The notes beneath the pieces are model-generated. The model was not told the DNA's origin and did not search any database. It worked only from the letters and a program-made list of their open reading frames with translations. The translations under genes and the position numbers were made by a program. 37,436 nucleotides of DNA from Crenothrix polyspora (GTDB taxonomy: Bacteria > Pseudomonadota > Gammaproteobacteria > Methylococcales > Methylomonadaceae): positions 1-37,436 of the forward strand of contig CAMDOP010000002.1 in the NCBI GenBank assembly GCA_945903675.1, read 5' to 3'. Each line of letters opens with the position of its first letter. Positions within the stretch are counted from its first letter, which is position 1. Positions 9,800 to 18,920 of this stretch are shown in pieces.

Positions 9800-10750
9800 C
9801 TATTTATCACCTAGCAACTGCGTAATGTGTATCGCTGTTGCCAATGCGCGTCTACCGGCTTCACCAGAAACTAAGGGTGGATGTCCCGTTTGAATACAAT
9901 TGATAAAATGTTTGATTTCTTCAAGCAGAGCATCGCCGCCTTCGAAAACAGATTCTTCTGTTTCTATTTCAGGAATACCTGGAAACATTTCTTTGCTGCC
10001 TGTGCGGTATTTGTTTAATACCCGATTTTGAAAATCTACAGAGATATAGGAGCTAGGTCTAAATAAACGCATCTTACGTTCCAGCTTCATACTAATTCGG
10101 CTTGCGGTGACATTTGCCACGCAGCCATTTTTGAATAGTATTCTGGCATTAGCAATATCAGTGCCCTGAGTCAAAACAGCAGTGCCGCTGGCATCAATCC
10201 GCTCAATTTCAGAATCAACTAACGCTAAAATGATATCAATGTCGTGGATCATTAAATCTAAAACTACACTGACATCATTTGCTCTAGGATTAAAAGGTGA
10301 TAGTCGATGTGATTCTATAAACAGAGGTTTTTCATCCTTATCTAAAGCTAATACGGCAGAATTAAAACGTTCTAAATGACCTACTTGCAAAATAAGATTT
10401 TTAGTTTTGGCGATGGCGATTAATTCATCGGCTTCGGCAACTGTAACGGTAATTGGTTTCTCAACCAAAACATGGGTGCCAGCATTTAGAAAATCCTTGG
10501 ATACTTGATGATGCAGAGTCGTTGGAACCACAATACTGACGGCATCTACATGACCTAGCAATGAGTGATAATCTGTTAATGCGCGCGCATTATGCTTATC
10601 TGCAACCGCTTTAGCAGCCTCTTCATTGATATCGACAACTGCAACCAACTCACAATCGGGTAATGAGGCATATTTTTCTGCATGGAATTTACCCAAATAG
10701 CCAGTACCAATAACGGCACATTTTAATTTCTTCATTTGCTTTAATGACAT
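9800..10750 (-). CDS. gnnA: Gfo/Idh/MocA family oxidoreductase, probable GnnA (UDP-GlcNAc 3-dehydrogenase)
   Basis: CAVIGTGYLGKFHAEKY (Rossmann), HVLVEKPITV, context with gnnB-lpxB. Confidence 0.78.
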   Translation of the reverse strand: MSLKQMKKLKCAVIGTGYLGKFHAEKYASLPDCELVAVVDINEEAAKAVADKHNARALTDYHSLLGHVDAVSIVVPTTLHHQVSKDFLNAGTHVLVEKPITVTVAEADELIAIAKTKNLILQVGHLERFNSAVLALDKDEKPLFIESHRLSPFNPRANDVSVVLDLMIHDIDIILALVDSEIERIDASGTAVLTQGTDIANARILFKNGCVANVTASRISMKLERKMRLFRPSSYISVDFQNRVLNKYRTGSKEMFPGIPEIETEESVFEGGDALLEEIKHFINCIQTGHPPLVSGEAGRRALATAIHITQLLGDK

Positions 10751-10868
10751 TCAATTTAACGTAAGCCGAAGAGGGTCTTATAACAATGATGTTATCAGCA
10801 GTGAACTGTTCGGTGATGGCGCTAGCTGCGTATTGTAATCTATCAGGATTTAATCATAAACTTTATGT

Positions 10869-13097
10869 CTACTTTATCCAACGCAAGCGGTTGGCATTAG
10901 TTACTACGGTTACAGAAGATAAGGCCATAGCCGCACCTGCAATCATCGGATTTAATAAGATACCAAACAAGGGATAAAGCACACCCGCAGCAATAGGAAT
11001 ACTGATGGTGTTATAGAAAAAAGCTCCGATTAGATTTTGTTTTATATTAATAATTGTTGCTCTTGATAAAGCAATCACCTCTGGGATTTTTAACAACGAG
11101 CCCTGCAGTATGACAATATCTGCACTCTCAATGGCAATGTCGGTACCTGTACCTATCGCCATACCAACATTGGCTTGCGCCAATGCAGGCGCATCATTAA
11201 TGCCATCGCCGACCATAGCTACTATTTCACCTTGTTGCTGTAACTCTTCTACCACAGTCGCCTTATCTTGAGGTAATACTTGAGCTCTAACTTCAGAAAT
11301 CCCCGCTTGTTTAGCAATAGCATGTGCGGTTATTTGATTGTCGCCCGTCACCATAATAATACGCAAACCAAGTTCTTTAAGTTGTTGTATTGCAAGAGCC
11401 GAGTCTTTTTTTATAGGGTCAGAGACAGCAATAATGCCGACAATTTTATCATTCACCGCTAACAACATGGGTGTTTGACCTAGGGCAGACAGTTTTTCTA
11501 ATTTATTGTTGTAACGAGTAAATTTAATACCTTTAGTGTCCATCAAGGCTTTATTGCCGAATAGTACTTGCTGTTCATTGATGGTTGCTGTCACTCCAAA
11601 GCCGGGTATTGCTATAAATCCCTGGCTTTTGTTTAAGGTAAGTTGTCTATTTGCCGCTGCGGCTACAATAGCGGCAGCCAACGGGTGTTCAGAACCAGAT
11701 TCTATGCTCGCGGCCCATTGTAAGATTTGATCTTCCGTGAACTCATCAATGGCTATAATGCTTGAAACAATGGGCTTGCCTTCTGTCACGGTACCCGTTT
11801 TATCGAGAATTAAGCAGCTAAGTTTTCCTGCCGTTTGTAGCGCGTCTCCTTTACGAATTAGGATGCCTGATTGTGCGGCTCTGCCCACGGCTACCATCAC
11901 AGAAATCGGTGTTGCTAAGCCTAATGCACAGGGGCAAGCAATCACTAATACTGTCATAGAGGTGACAAAGGCATAGCCTAATGAAGGTTCCGGCCCAAAG
12001 GTAAGCCAGCTCAGAAAAGTTAAAGCTGAAATAACGAGCACTGTGGGTACAAAAACACTAGATATTTTATCAGCTAAACGAGCGAGTTCAGGTTTGCTAT
12101 TTTGAGCTTGCCTAACACTGGCAACAATTTGTGCTAAGGCCGTATCACGCCCTATACGTGTTGCCTTAAATAGAAAGCTGCCCGTTTGATTGATAGTGCC
12201 GGCCACAACTTCATGGCCAATTATTTTTTCTACGGGTATGGGTTCACCCGTTAACATTGACTCATTGACCGTCGAATGGCCCTCCAACAAAATACCGTCG
12301 ACTGCAATTTTTTCACCGGGTCTGACGCGTAAAATATCACCTAAACCAACTTGTTCGATGGGTATGTCTATTTCCTCTGCGTTTCGGATAACGCGAGCTG
12401 TACGAGGTTGTAAGCCAATGAGTTGTCGAATGGCACTAGATGTTTTACCTCTAGCTAAGGTTTCTAAAGCTGTGCCAAGATTAATAAAAGCTAATATGAC
12501 AACGGCGGCTTCAAAATAGGCATGCTTAGCTAAGGTAGGCAAGACATCAGCATAATCAATCACTATGCAGGAGTATAGCCATGCAGAACCTGTCCCTAAT
12601 GCAATCAAAGTGTCCATATTGGCTTGTCTTAGGCTAAGAGACTTGATTGCGCCACTATAAAAGTGCCAGCCAGAATAAATTAATATTGCTAAAGTAAGTA
12701 AGGCAATTTCAGGCCAAAGCCATAGGCCAGCAGATGAGCCGATTTCAGGCAGCCAGCTTAAATGTTCAGCGGCCATTAATAAAGCACCAAAAGCACCTGC
12801 AACAATCGCTTTTTTCATTAAGGATCGATAGCGCTGTAATTCTTGCTCTTCTTGTTCGGAGGGATCTTGAATACCTTCCATCACTGCAGCGTCGAAACCA
12901 GCGTCTTTAGCCGCTTTCTTTAAGGCGTGTAGATCTGCTTGGCCTTTTATGGTCGCTGTATGATCAGCAAAATTAACGCTAACAAAGGTAACGCCTTCGA
13001 CTGCCGCTAAAGCACTTTCAATAGCGCTAACACAGCCTGCGCAACGCATACCTAGAATAGATAACCGTGTCTCGTTAACAGTGTTTTCTGTACTCAT
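10869..13097 (-). CDS. copA: Heavy-metal (copper) P-type ATPase
   Basis: [56 protein letters not shown]. Confidence 0.95.
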   Translation of the reverse strand: MSTENTVNETRLSILGMRCAGCVSAIESALAAVEGVTFVSVNFADHTATIKGQADLHALKKAAKDAGFDAAVMEGIQDPSEQEEQELQRYRSLMKKAIVAGAFGALLMAAEHLSWLPEIGSSAGLWLWPEIALLTLAILIYSGWHFYSGAIKSLSLRQANMDTLIALGTGSAWLYSCIVIDYADVLPTLAKHAYFEAAVVILAFINLGTALETLARGKTSSAIRQLIGLQPRTARVIRNAEEIDIPIEQVGLGDILRVRPGEKIAVDGILLEGHSTVNESMLTGEPIPVEKIIGHEVVAGTINQTGSFLFKATRIGRDTALAQIVASVRQAQNSKPELARLADKISSVFVPTVLVISALTFLSWLTFGPEPSLGYAFVTSMTVLVIACPCALGLATPISVMVAVGRAAQSGILIRKGDALQTAGKLSCLILDKTGTVTEGKPIVSSIIAIDEFTEDQILQWAASIESGSEHPLAAAIVAAAANRQLTLNKSQGFIAIPGFGVTATINEQQVLFGNKALMDTKGIKFTRYNNKLEKLSALGQTPMLLAVNDKIVGIIAVSDPIKKDSALAIQQLKELGLRIIMVTGDNQITAHAIAKQAGISEVRAQVLPQDKATVVEELQQQGEIVAMVGDGINDAPALAQANVGMAIGTGTDIAIESADIVILQGSLLKIPEVIALSRATIINIKQNLIGAFFYNTISIPIAAGVLYPLFGILLNPMIAGAAMALSSVTVVTNANRLRWIK

Positions 13098-13133
13098 AGT
13101 ACTTTACCTGTGTGCAGTGTTAGTTGATGGGAT

Positions 13134-13340
13134 TTATACCTCAAAACCAGCGTCTTTAATAGCGGATTTTATGGTAGCGATATCAGTCAGTTCGTTATTA
13201 TAATCAATGCTTACTTCATTGTTTTTAGCCGATGCCGTTACTGAAATAACACCTGAAATAGCACTAAGCTTTTCGATAATGTTGGCTTCACAACCGCCAC
13301 ATTTCATGCCGGTTACCGTTAATGTAAGTGATTCAATCAT
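13134..13340 (-). CDS. copZ: CopZ-like heavy-metal-associated domain protein
   Basis: 68 aa, single HMA domain GMKCGGCEANI, upstream of copA. Confidence 0.85.
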   Translation of the reverse strand: MIESLTLTVTGMKCGGCEANIIEKLSAISGVISVTASAKNNEVSIDYNNELTDIATIKSAIKDAGFEV

Positions 13341-13368
13341 TTCTATTTCCTCCTTATTAATAAGGGCG

Positions 13369-13398
13369 ATTATAGACTTTCAGGTAAATAATTTCCAA
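13369..13398 (-). promoter_or_regulatory. Putative promoter of copZ-copA
   Basis: Minus strand: TTGGAA - 18 nt - TATAAT, followed by an AAGGAGGAAAT ribosome-binding site (13346-13356) before ATG at 13340. No convincing CueR dyad was recognised. Confidence 0.4.
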
Positions 13399-13516
13399 AA
13401 CATTAAAAACACTTATGAAGATAGTCTAAAATGTGAGTATGTAAATAGGATATAGTGATTCAAATAGCATGGATCTATGCTAAATCAATCAGATTTAAGG
13501 GTAAACCTAACTATTA

Positions 13517-15520
13517 ATGTCCAAATTAAATCCCCAACAACAAACCGCAGTTAAAGCGATAGACCAGCCCTTATTAGTGCTAGCCGGTGCTGGTAGTGGT
13601 AAAACGCGAGTTATTACTGAAAAAATCGCTTATCTCATCAAGCAAGGCTTACCAGCCCGGCATATTGCGGCGCTGACTTTTACCAATAAAGCCGCTAGAG
13701 AAATGAAAAGTCGAGTTTCTAAGCTGATTGATAGTTCTGAGACTCGAGGTTTACGCGTGTCTACGTTTCATTCCTTAGGGCTGGATATTTTGCGTAAGGA
13801 GCATAAGGTCTTAGCTTACAAAGCTGCCATTACCCTGTTTGATGAGCAAGATAAACAAACTTTGTTAAAGAGTTTGGTTAATTACGGAGCAAAAGATTGT
13901 GATATCGACAATATCGATCGCTATGCTCAACAAATTGGGCAATGGAAGAATGCGTTTGTAACTCCAGATCAGGCGCTAAGTTCGGCAACGCCAGATCAAC
14001 ATCCCATAGCCGGGCTATACCAAGAATATACGCGTAGCCTAAAAGCCTATAATGCCGTCGATTTTGATGATCTGATTTTATTGCCAGTCTTGTTGTTTCA
14101 ACAGCATCGAGAGGTCTTAGAAAAATGGCAGAATAAGATTCGTTATTTGTTGGTGGACGAATATCAGGATACTAATATCACCCAATACCAGTTAATTAAA
14201 TTGCTGGCGGGTAGCTTGGGCCGTTTTACAGTGGTGGGTGATGATGATCAGTCTATTTATGCATGGCGAGGTGCGCAGCCAGAGAACTTAGTGCAATTGC
14301 AAAAAGATTACACACGACTGCAAGTTATTAAGCTGGAACAGAATTATCGATCAACCGGTCGCATCCTTAAAGTGGCTAATCATTTGATCGCCAATAATCC
14401 GCATGTCTTTGAAAAACGCTTATGGAGTGAACTGGGTTATGGTGATGCCCTGCGTGTACTAAGCCATAGAAATGATCAGGTTGAAGCGCAACAAGTTGTT
14501 TCTGAAATTATTCATCATAAATTTAAAACAGGTGGTCGATATCAAGATTATGCGATTTTATATCGTGGCAATCATCAATCTAGGTTGTTTGAACAAGGAT
14601 TGAGAGAAAATAACATCCCTTATTTAATAAGTGGTAGCTCATCGTTTTTTAATAATCCCGAAATTAAAGACATACTCGCTTATTTACGATTATTTGTTAA
14701 TCAGGATGATGATGCCGCTTATTTACGCATCATTAATACACCTAAGCGCGAAATAGGGCCGACTACCTTAGAAAAGTTAGGTACTTATGCGAATGAGCGA
14801 CACATTAGTTTATTTGCAGCAAGCGTGGAGATGGGCTTAAGGCTAAAACTATCTGAAAAATCAATTCTCAGATTACAGAAGTTTTATGATTGGGTGCTTG
14901 ATACTGCCGCTCAAATTGAGCGCGGAGATACTTTTGTTGTGATAGAGCAGGCTATAAGTCACATAGCTTATGAGCAATTCTTAAAAGAAAATAGTAAAAG
15001 TACCGAATCTGCCGCGCGAAAAATGAAGAATGTTAATGAGCTGGTTGAGTGGCTTAAACGTATTGCTGATAAAGACACGGATGTACAAAAATCCTTAGCT
15101 GAAATGGTTTCTAAAATTATGCTAATGGATATCATGGAGCGTAACCAAGAAGAGGAATCTACTGACCAAGTGAGCTTAATGACTTTACATGCGGCAAAAG
15201 GCCTAGAGTTTCCTCATGTTTTTTTAATTGGTATAGAAGAAAATATCTTGCCTCATCAAAGCAGTATAGAAGCTGATAATATAGAAGAAGAAAGGCGTTT
15301 AGCTTATGTAGGTATCACTCGTGCTCAGCGTACTTGTACCTTTAGTTATTGCACCCATCGCAAACGATACGGTGAAATTACTGAATGTGAGCCTAGTCGA
15401 TTTTTAAATGAATTGCCGGCCGATGATTTGGAATGGGTTAATAAAAAGCAACTCACGCCAGAAGTCATTAAAGAGCGAGGCAAGGCCAATTTAGCCAATT
15501 TAAAAACCATGTTATCTTAA
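13517..15520 (+). CDS. rep: ATP-dependent DNA helicase Rep (UvrD/Rep superfamily)
   Basis: LNPQQQTAVKAIDQPLLVLAGAGSGKTRVITEKI, VDEYQDTN, VVGDDDQSIYAWRGA, MTLHAAKGLEFPHVF, LAYVGITRAQ. Confidence 0.95.
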   Translation: MSKLNPQQQTAVKAIDQPLLVLAGAGSGKTRVITEKIAYLIKQGLPARHIAALTFTNKAAREMKSRVSKLIDSSETRGLRVSTFHSLGLDILRKEHKVLAYKAAITLFDEQDKQTLLKSLVNYGAKDCDIDNIDRYAQQIGQWKNAFVTPDQALSSATPDQHPIAGLYQEYTRSLKAYNAVDFDDLILLPVLLFQQHREVLEKWQNKIRYLLVDEYQDTNITQYQLIKLLAGSLGRFTVVGDDDQSIYAWRGAQPENLVQLQKDYTRLQVIKLEQNYRSTGRILKVANHLIANNPHVFEKRLWSELGYGDALRVLSHRNDQVEAQQVVSEIIHHKFKTGGRYQDYAILYRGNHQSRLFEQGLRENNIPYLISGSSSFFNNPEIKDILAYLRLFVNQDDDAAYLRIINTPKREIGPTTLEKLGTYANERHISLFAASVEMGLRLKLSEKSILRLQKFYDWVLDTAAQIERGDTFVVIEQAISHIAYEQFLKENSKSTESAARKMKNVNELVEWLKRIADKDTDVQKSLAEMVSKIMLMDIMERNQEEESTDQVSLMTLHAAKGLEFPHVFLIGIEENILPHQSSIEADNIEEERRLAYVGITRAQRTCTFSYCTHRKRYGEITECEPSRFLNELPADDLEWVNKKQLTPEVIKERGKANLANLKTMLS

Positions 15521-15569
15521 GAAATCTTATTGTTGTTCTTGTTCAGTGGTCTCGATAGTTATTCTTTAA

Positions 15570-15683
15570 TCATTTCGTGCCCAGCAACTCTTTACCGTTA
15601 TCGGTGGTAATTGTTAAGGTCTTATCCATATAGGGTTTGAGTAACATAATAGTTTCGGCGGTCACGACTTCTGTGTGCATCCG
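15570..15683 (-). pseudogene. IS30-family transposase fragment
   Basis: Minus-strand translation MHTEVVTAETIMLLKPYMDKTLTITTDNGKELLGTK* resembles the IS30 DDE region (LKPY.DK..TIT.DNGKEF). Confidence 0.65.
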
Positions 15684-15856
15684 TATCTTTTTGTCGTTAC
15701 TTGGCTTGAATTTCTGGTTTTCCCCAAGCGTCAGGTATTTGGCCGACATGAATTACGGCATTTTCTTCATGTCTATTGCTTTGCTTAGGTACTTCTATAA
15801 ATCTGGCATCCATCATTTGCCCTGCACGAATCCCGTAACCTTGCGATGCGAGTTGA
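15668..15856 (-). pseudogene. IS5-family transposase fragment, degraded (in-frame stop)
   Basis: Minus-strand translation GYGIRAGQMMDARFIEVPKQSNRHEENAVIHVGQIPDAWGKPEIQAK*RQKDTDA resembles IS5 (GQIVDAS.V.VPKQRN.REEN..IK.G..P..W..KP.K..QKD.DA), with an internal TAA at 15697-15699. Confidence 0.7.
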
Positions 15857-15862
15857 TGTAAC

Positions 15863-15894
15863 GATGCGCTTCACTGTCGTTCAGCGCATCCTAT
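15863..15894. repeat. REP-like palindromic dispersed repeat, copy 1
   Basis: gatgcgcttcactgtcgttcagcgcatcctat. Its reverse complement matches 34785-34816 at 30 of 32 positions by eye. Confidence 0.7.
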
Positions 15895-15914
15895 CAAATG
15901 TCTCCTAGTTTACT

Positions 15915-16038
15915 GGTTCCCAAGCTCTGCTTGGGAACCAAAAAGCAGCAAGCTCTAGCTTGCTTTATTCGGAAAGCTAGAGCTTTCAGGGTCTCATTCC
16001 CAAGCAGAGCTTGGGAATGAGTAGTAAGTTGGGAATGA
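15915..16038. repeat. Cluster of short perfect hairpins (dispersed-repeat composite)
   Basis: GGTTCCCAAGC-TCT-GCTTGGGAACC (15915-15939); AGCAAGCT-CT-AGCTTGCT (15947-15964); GAAAGCT-AG-AGCTTTC (15972-15987); CTCATTCCCAAGC-AGA-GCTTGGGAATGAG (15993-16021); partial third TTGGGAATGAG (16028-16038). Confidence 0.85.
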
Positions 16039-16112
16039 GCGGATTTCTGGCTTTCTCTTGATGCTTTAGTTAGGGGGCAACGACAGGCTGAACTTGTCAA
16101 GATACAGGGCGA

Positions 16113-16170
16113 GTTGCCCTCATATAGAGCTGTCAACTATCTAACGAAAGCGGCCATACGGGGGTAAAAA
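16113..16170. repeat. Degenerate copy of the 16243-16297 inverted-repeat element
   Basis: gttgccct-catatagagct ... ccatacgggggtaaaaa resembles gttaccccgcatatagacct ... ctatatgcggggtaaaaa at nearly identical spacing (58 versus 59 nt). Confidence 0.45.
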
Positions 16171-16242
16171 TTGACGATATGGGGGCATATGCACTTGTAT
16201 CTGCACCATAAGAGAGCCTTCATGTTACAAACGACAGCTCGG

Positions 16243-16297
16243 TTACCCCGCATATAGACCTTTATCTTGCTAAGTTAAAGGTCTATATGCGGGGTAA
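16243..16297. repeat. Perfect 22-bp inverted repeat with 11-nt loop
   Basis: TTACCCCGCATATAGACCTTTA-tcttgctaagt-TAAAGGTCTATATGCGGGGTAA, arms checked base by base. Confidence 0.9.
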
Positions 16298-16586
16298 AAA
16301 ACAATAAAAGATTAACTGAAAAAGATAATAGAGGGCAGGCCATAGTTTAAGTCTTCCTATTATGGTTGTTATGTCAAAGGGCTTTACTTGTCTGTGCCTG
16401 ATGATTTGCTCAGTTAGAATGAGCAACATTAACTATGGGGAAAATCCCTATTACAAGCTTAATGGTAGTATCAGATTTTGGAGCTGGTTTACAGTGCCTA
16501 GTTTCGCTTGAGGATTAAGATTGCATTTCGAAGTTGAATCTACCTTGTAAAAGAAAATAAAGAACCTTTTCCAAAGGCATGTCCAG

Positions 16587-17435
16587 TTATAGAGGATTAT
16601 TTTGTACAGATTTGACCAGTTCGAAGATGGTATTGCCTTTTAACTTAAAAATATCTGACGCATGAAGAAAGCTTTCTGAGTGGCCTGCAAACAATAAACC
16701 GTGGGATTCAAGCATAGGCACAAAACGCTTTAGGATTTTATACTGAGTCTCCTTATCGAAATAAATCATCACATTGCGACAAAAAATAGCATCAAATCCC
16801 CCGCTTATAGGCCATTGTTCATCGAGTAAATTAAGTGGTTGAAAACTAATTAGATTACGTAATTCATCGCGTACTTGAACATAGCCGGCATTTTTGCCTG
16901 ATCCTTTTAAAAAGTATCGTTTCAAGGTTTCTGTTGGTAGTTTTTCTATGCGGTCCCATGAATAAATGCCGGCTCGAGCTATTGCTAATACATTGGTGTC
17001 AATATCAGTAGCGATAATCTCAACCGGTGGCTTGTAGCTATCAAAAGCCTCTATCATAGTCATAGCTATAGTGTAAGGTTCTTCACCTGTAGACGCGGCT
17101 GAACACCATAAGCGCAGGGGTTTTTTAGGTAAATTTAATACATGATCCTTAAGTATAGGGAAATGATGTGGTTCGCGAAAAAAAGCAGTGAGATTGGTCG
17201 TTAACGAATTAATAAACGCTTCCCACTCATCGCCTTGGTCTTGCTCGATTAAGTCCAAATACTCTTCAAATGATGTCGTGCCTGTAGCACGCAGTCGACG
17301 ACCTAGCCGACTATAGACCATAAATTTTTTGCTATCATTGAGCTTAATGCCGCAATGTTGATACAACAGGGTGCGAATACGCTCAAATTCAGTTTGAGTG
17401 AATAAAAACTCCTTTTGTTCTGGATCTTTGCTCAT
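16587..17435 (-). CDS. cheR: CheR-type chemotaxis protein methyltransferase
   Basis: FTQTEFERIRTLLYQHCGIKLNDSKKFMVYSRLGRRLR, NLTAFFREPHHF, LRLWCSAASTGEEPYTIAM, FDAIFCRNVMIYFD, GHSES. Confidence 0.93.
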   Translation of the reverse strand: MSKDPEQKEFLFTQTEFERIRTLLYQHCGIKLNDSKKFMVYSRLGRRLRATGTTSFEEYLDLIEQDQGDEWEAFINSLTTNLTAFFREPHHFPILKDHVLNLPKKPLRLWCSAASTGEEPYTIAMTMIEAFDSYKPPVEIIATDIDTNVLAIARAGIYSWDRIEKLPTETLKRYFLKGSGKNAGYVQVRDELRNLISFQPLNLLDEQWPISGGFDAIFCRNVMIYFDKETQYKILKRFVPMLESHGLLFAGHSESFLHASDIFKLKGNTIFELVKSVQNNPL

Positions 17436-17843
17436 GTAAACATTAGTTTTAGGTTAAAAGACCTTTCATAGTTATTAACTCGTTTAGATAAATAAATCGC
17501 TAATAACAGTGTTTAACGAAAGAGATTTAAAGTCGTTAAGTTCAGATTATTCATTAGTATTTTGGTTGTTTTGCTTTAGTAAACTAGATGATAACCTTGG
17601 GGCAGATTAATTTTGTAACCTGAAGGGGGGATTCTTGGTCAAGCAGAACAAGACTCTCTTATACAATCTATAGCAAATTGTGACATGGATTCTATTAAAG
17701 TCGAAAGGGTTTAATGATACATCGATGTGGCGTAGTGGTAACTAGTCGAAAAGTTGTATTTGAATCTACTTGTAATAGCAGTGCATTTAGCCGGATTGTC
17801 AGGAAGTTTAGCCTAAGGTGAATATAAGCAGGAATGAAATAGC

Positions 17844-18920
17844 CTAAGTTAAAATTGATGTGCCTTTAATTTGAGCAAATACTGACATGCCGATTTGTAA
17901 GCCCAGCAATAATAAAGATTTGCGGCTTATATGGGCTAACAATAATTGTTGGCCTAGTTGTAACTTTACCAAGGCTTGATTCTCTTGTCCCTCACTAAGG
18001 TGACTAATTACGGCTGGTAGCACATTGAGTATGCTAGTTGCATGGGGTTCTGCTAAGGTAATACTGACATCTCGTGCGTAAATCTGTACCCTTAGATCTG
18101 TACCGATCTTTGCATCAACTTTAGCAATGCTCAACGAACCTCCCTCAAATTCAACGCGCGTCAGATGATATTCGCTTTCATGTTCGGCTATAGTTACTTG
18201 CCAAACCGTTGCTGCCTCCCTATCTTGTGCCAAGGGCAAATCGTGACGACTTTGTGTTTCTGACAAAGGGCCAGAAGCTAAGATGTTACCGTCCTCTAAA
18301 ATAACGAGTGTATCTGCTAATTGTGCAACTTCTTGTTGTGAATGAGTGACATAGATTATAGGAATGTCCAGTTGTTGGTGTAGCTTTATCAAATAAGGCA
18401 AGATTTCTTGTTTACGTTTGAAATCTAGCGATGCCAGAGGCTCATCCATCAATAATATTTCGGGATTAAGCGCCAAGGCTCTTGCTATAGCGACTCTTTG
18501 TCGCTCACCACCTGATAAATTGTTTGGCATACGCGTCAATAAATGACCGATACCCAATAATTCAATGGTTTGATTTAGCTTAATTAAGCCTAGATTATTT
18601 TTGACTCGCTTCAAGCCATATTGAAGATTAGCTAACACGGTTAAGTGCGAAAACAGATTAGCCTCTTGAAACACGTAACCTAGTGGTCGTTTATAAGTGG
18701 GTAGGAATATTTGCTGCTCACTATCTTGCCATACACTGCCATTTATTTCTAAATAGCCTTGTGGCGCTTGTTCTAAGCCAGCGATGCAACGCAGTAGCGT
18801 GGTTTTTCCTGAGCCAGAATGACCGAACAACACCGAAATGCCGGTGCAAGGCAAGGTTAAATCAACCTCTAATTTGAAGTCGCCATAATTAAGCTTAAAA
18901 CTTGCTTTAATGACAGTCAT
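17844..18920 (-). CDS. modC: Molybdate ABC transporter ATP-binding protein
   Basis: FGHSGSGKTTLLRCIAGLEQ, LSGGERQRVAIARALA, C-terminal mop-like domain; overlaps modB by 4 nt. Confidence 0.93.
   Translation of the reverse strand: MTVIKASFKLNYGDFKLEVDLTLPCTGISVLFGHSGSGKTTLLRCIAGLEQAPQGYLEINGSVWQDSEQQIFLPTYKRPLGYVFQEANLFSHLTVLANLQYGLKRVKNNLGLIKLNQTIELLGIGHLLTRMPNNLSGGERQRVAIARALALNPEILLMDEPLASLDFKRKQEILPYLIKLHQQLDIPIIYVTHSQQEVAQLADTLVILEDGNILASGPLSETQSRHDLPLAQDREAATVWQVTIAEHESEYHLTRVEFEGGSLSIAKVDAKIGTDLRVQIYARDVSITLAEPHATSILNVLPAVISHLSEGQENQALVKLQLGQQLLLAHISRKSLLLLGLQIGMSVFAQIKGTSILT

Noticed and set aside
12190-12519. 109-aa plus-strand ORF
   Set aside because: Antisense shadow of copA.
15637-15861. 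74-aa plus-strand ORF
   Set aside because: Antisense to the IS5/IS30 transposase remnants, which explain the sequence better.
15915-16038. Possible CRISPR array
   Set aside because: Units are self-complementary hairpins of different sequence and length, with no regular direct repeat/spacer spacing and no cas genes.
15894-16136. 80-aa ORF on the minus strand (MTALYEGNSPCIL...FLVPKQSLGTSKLGDI)
   Set aside because: It is a translation of the hairpin repeat array; no ribosome-binding site or domain. Typical spurious repeat ORF.
17711-17760. tRNA-like string 'tggcgtagtggtaactagtcg'
   Set aside because: No acceptor stem or anticodon arm could be formed; chance similarity to a D-arm.
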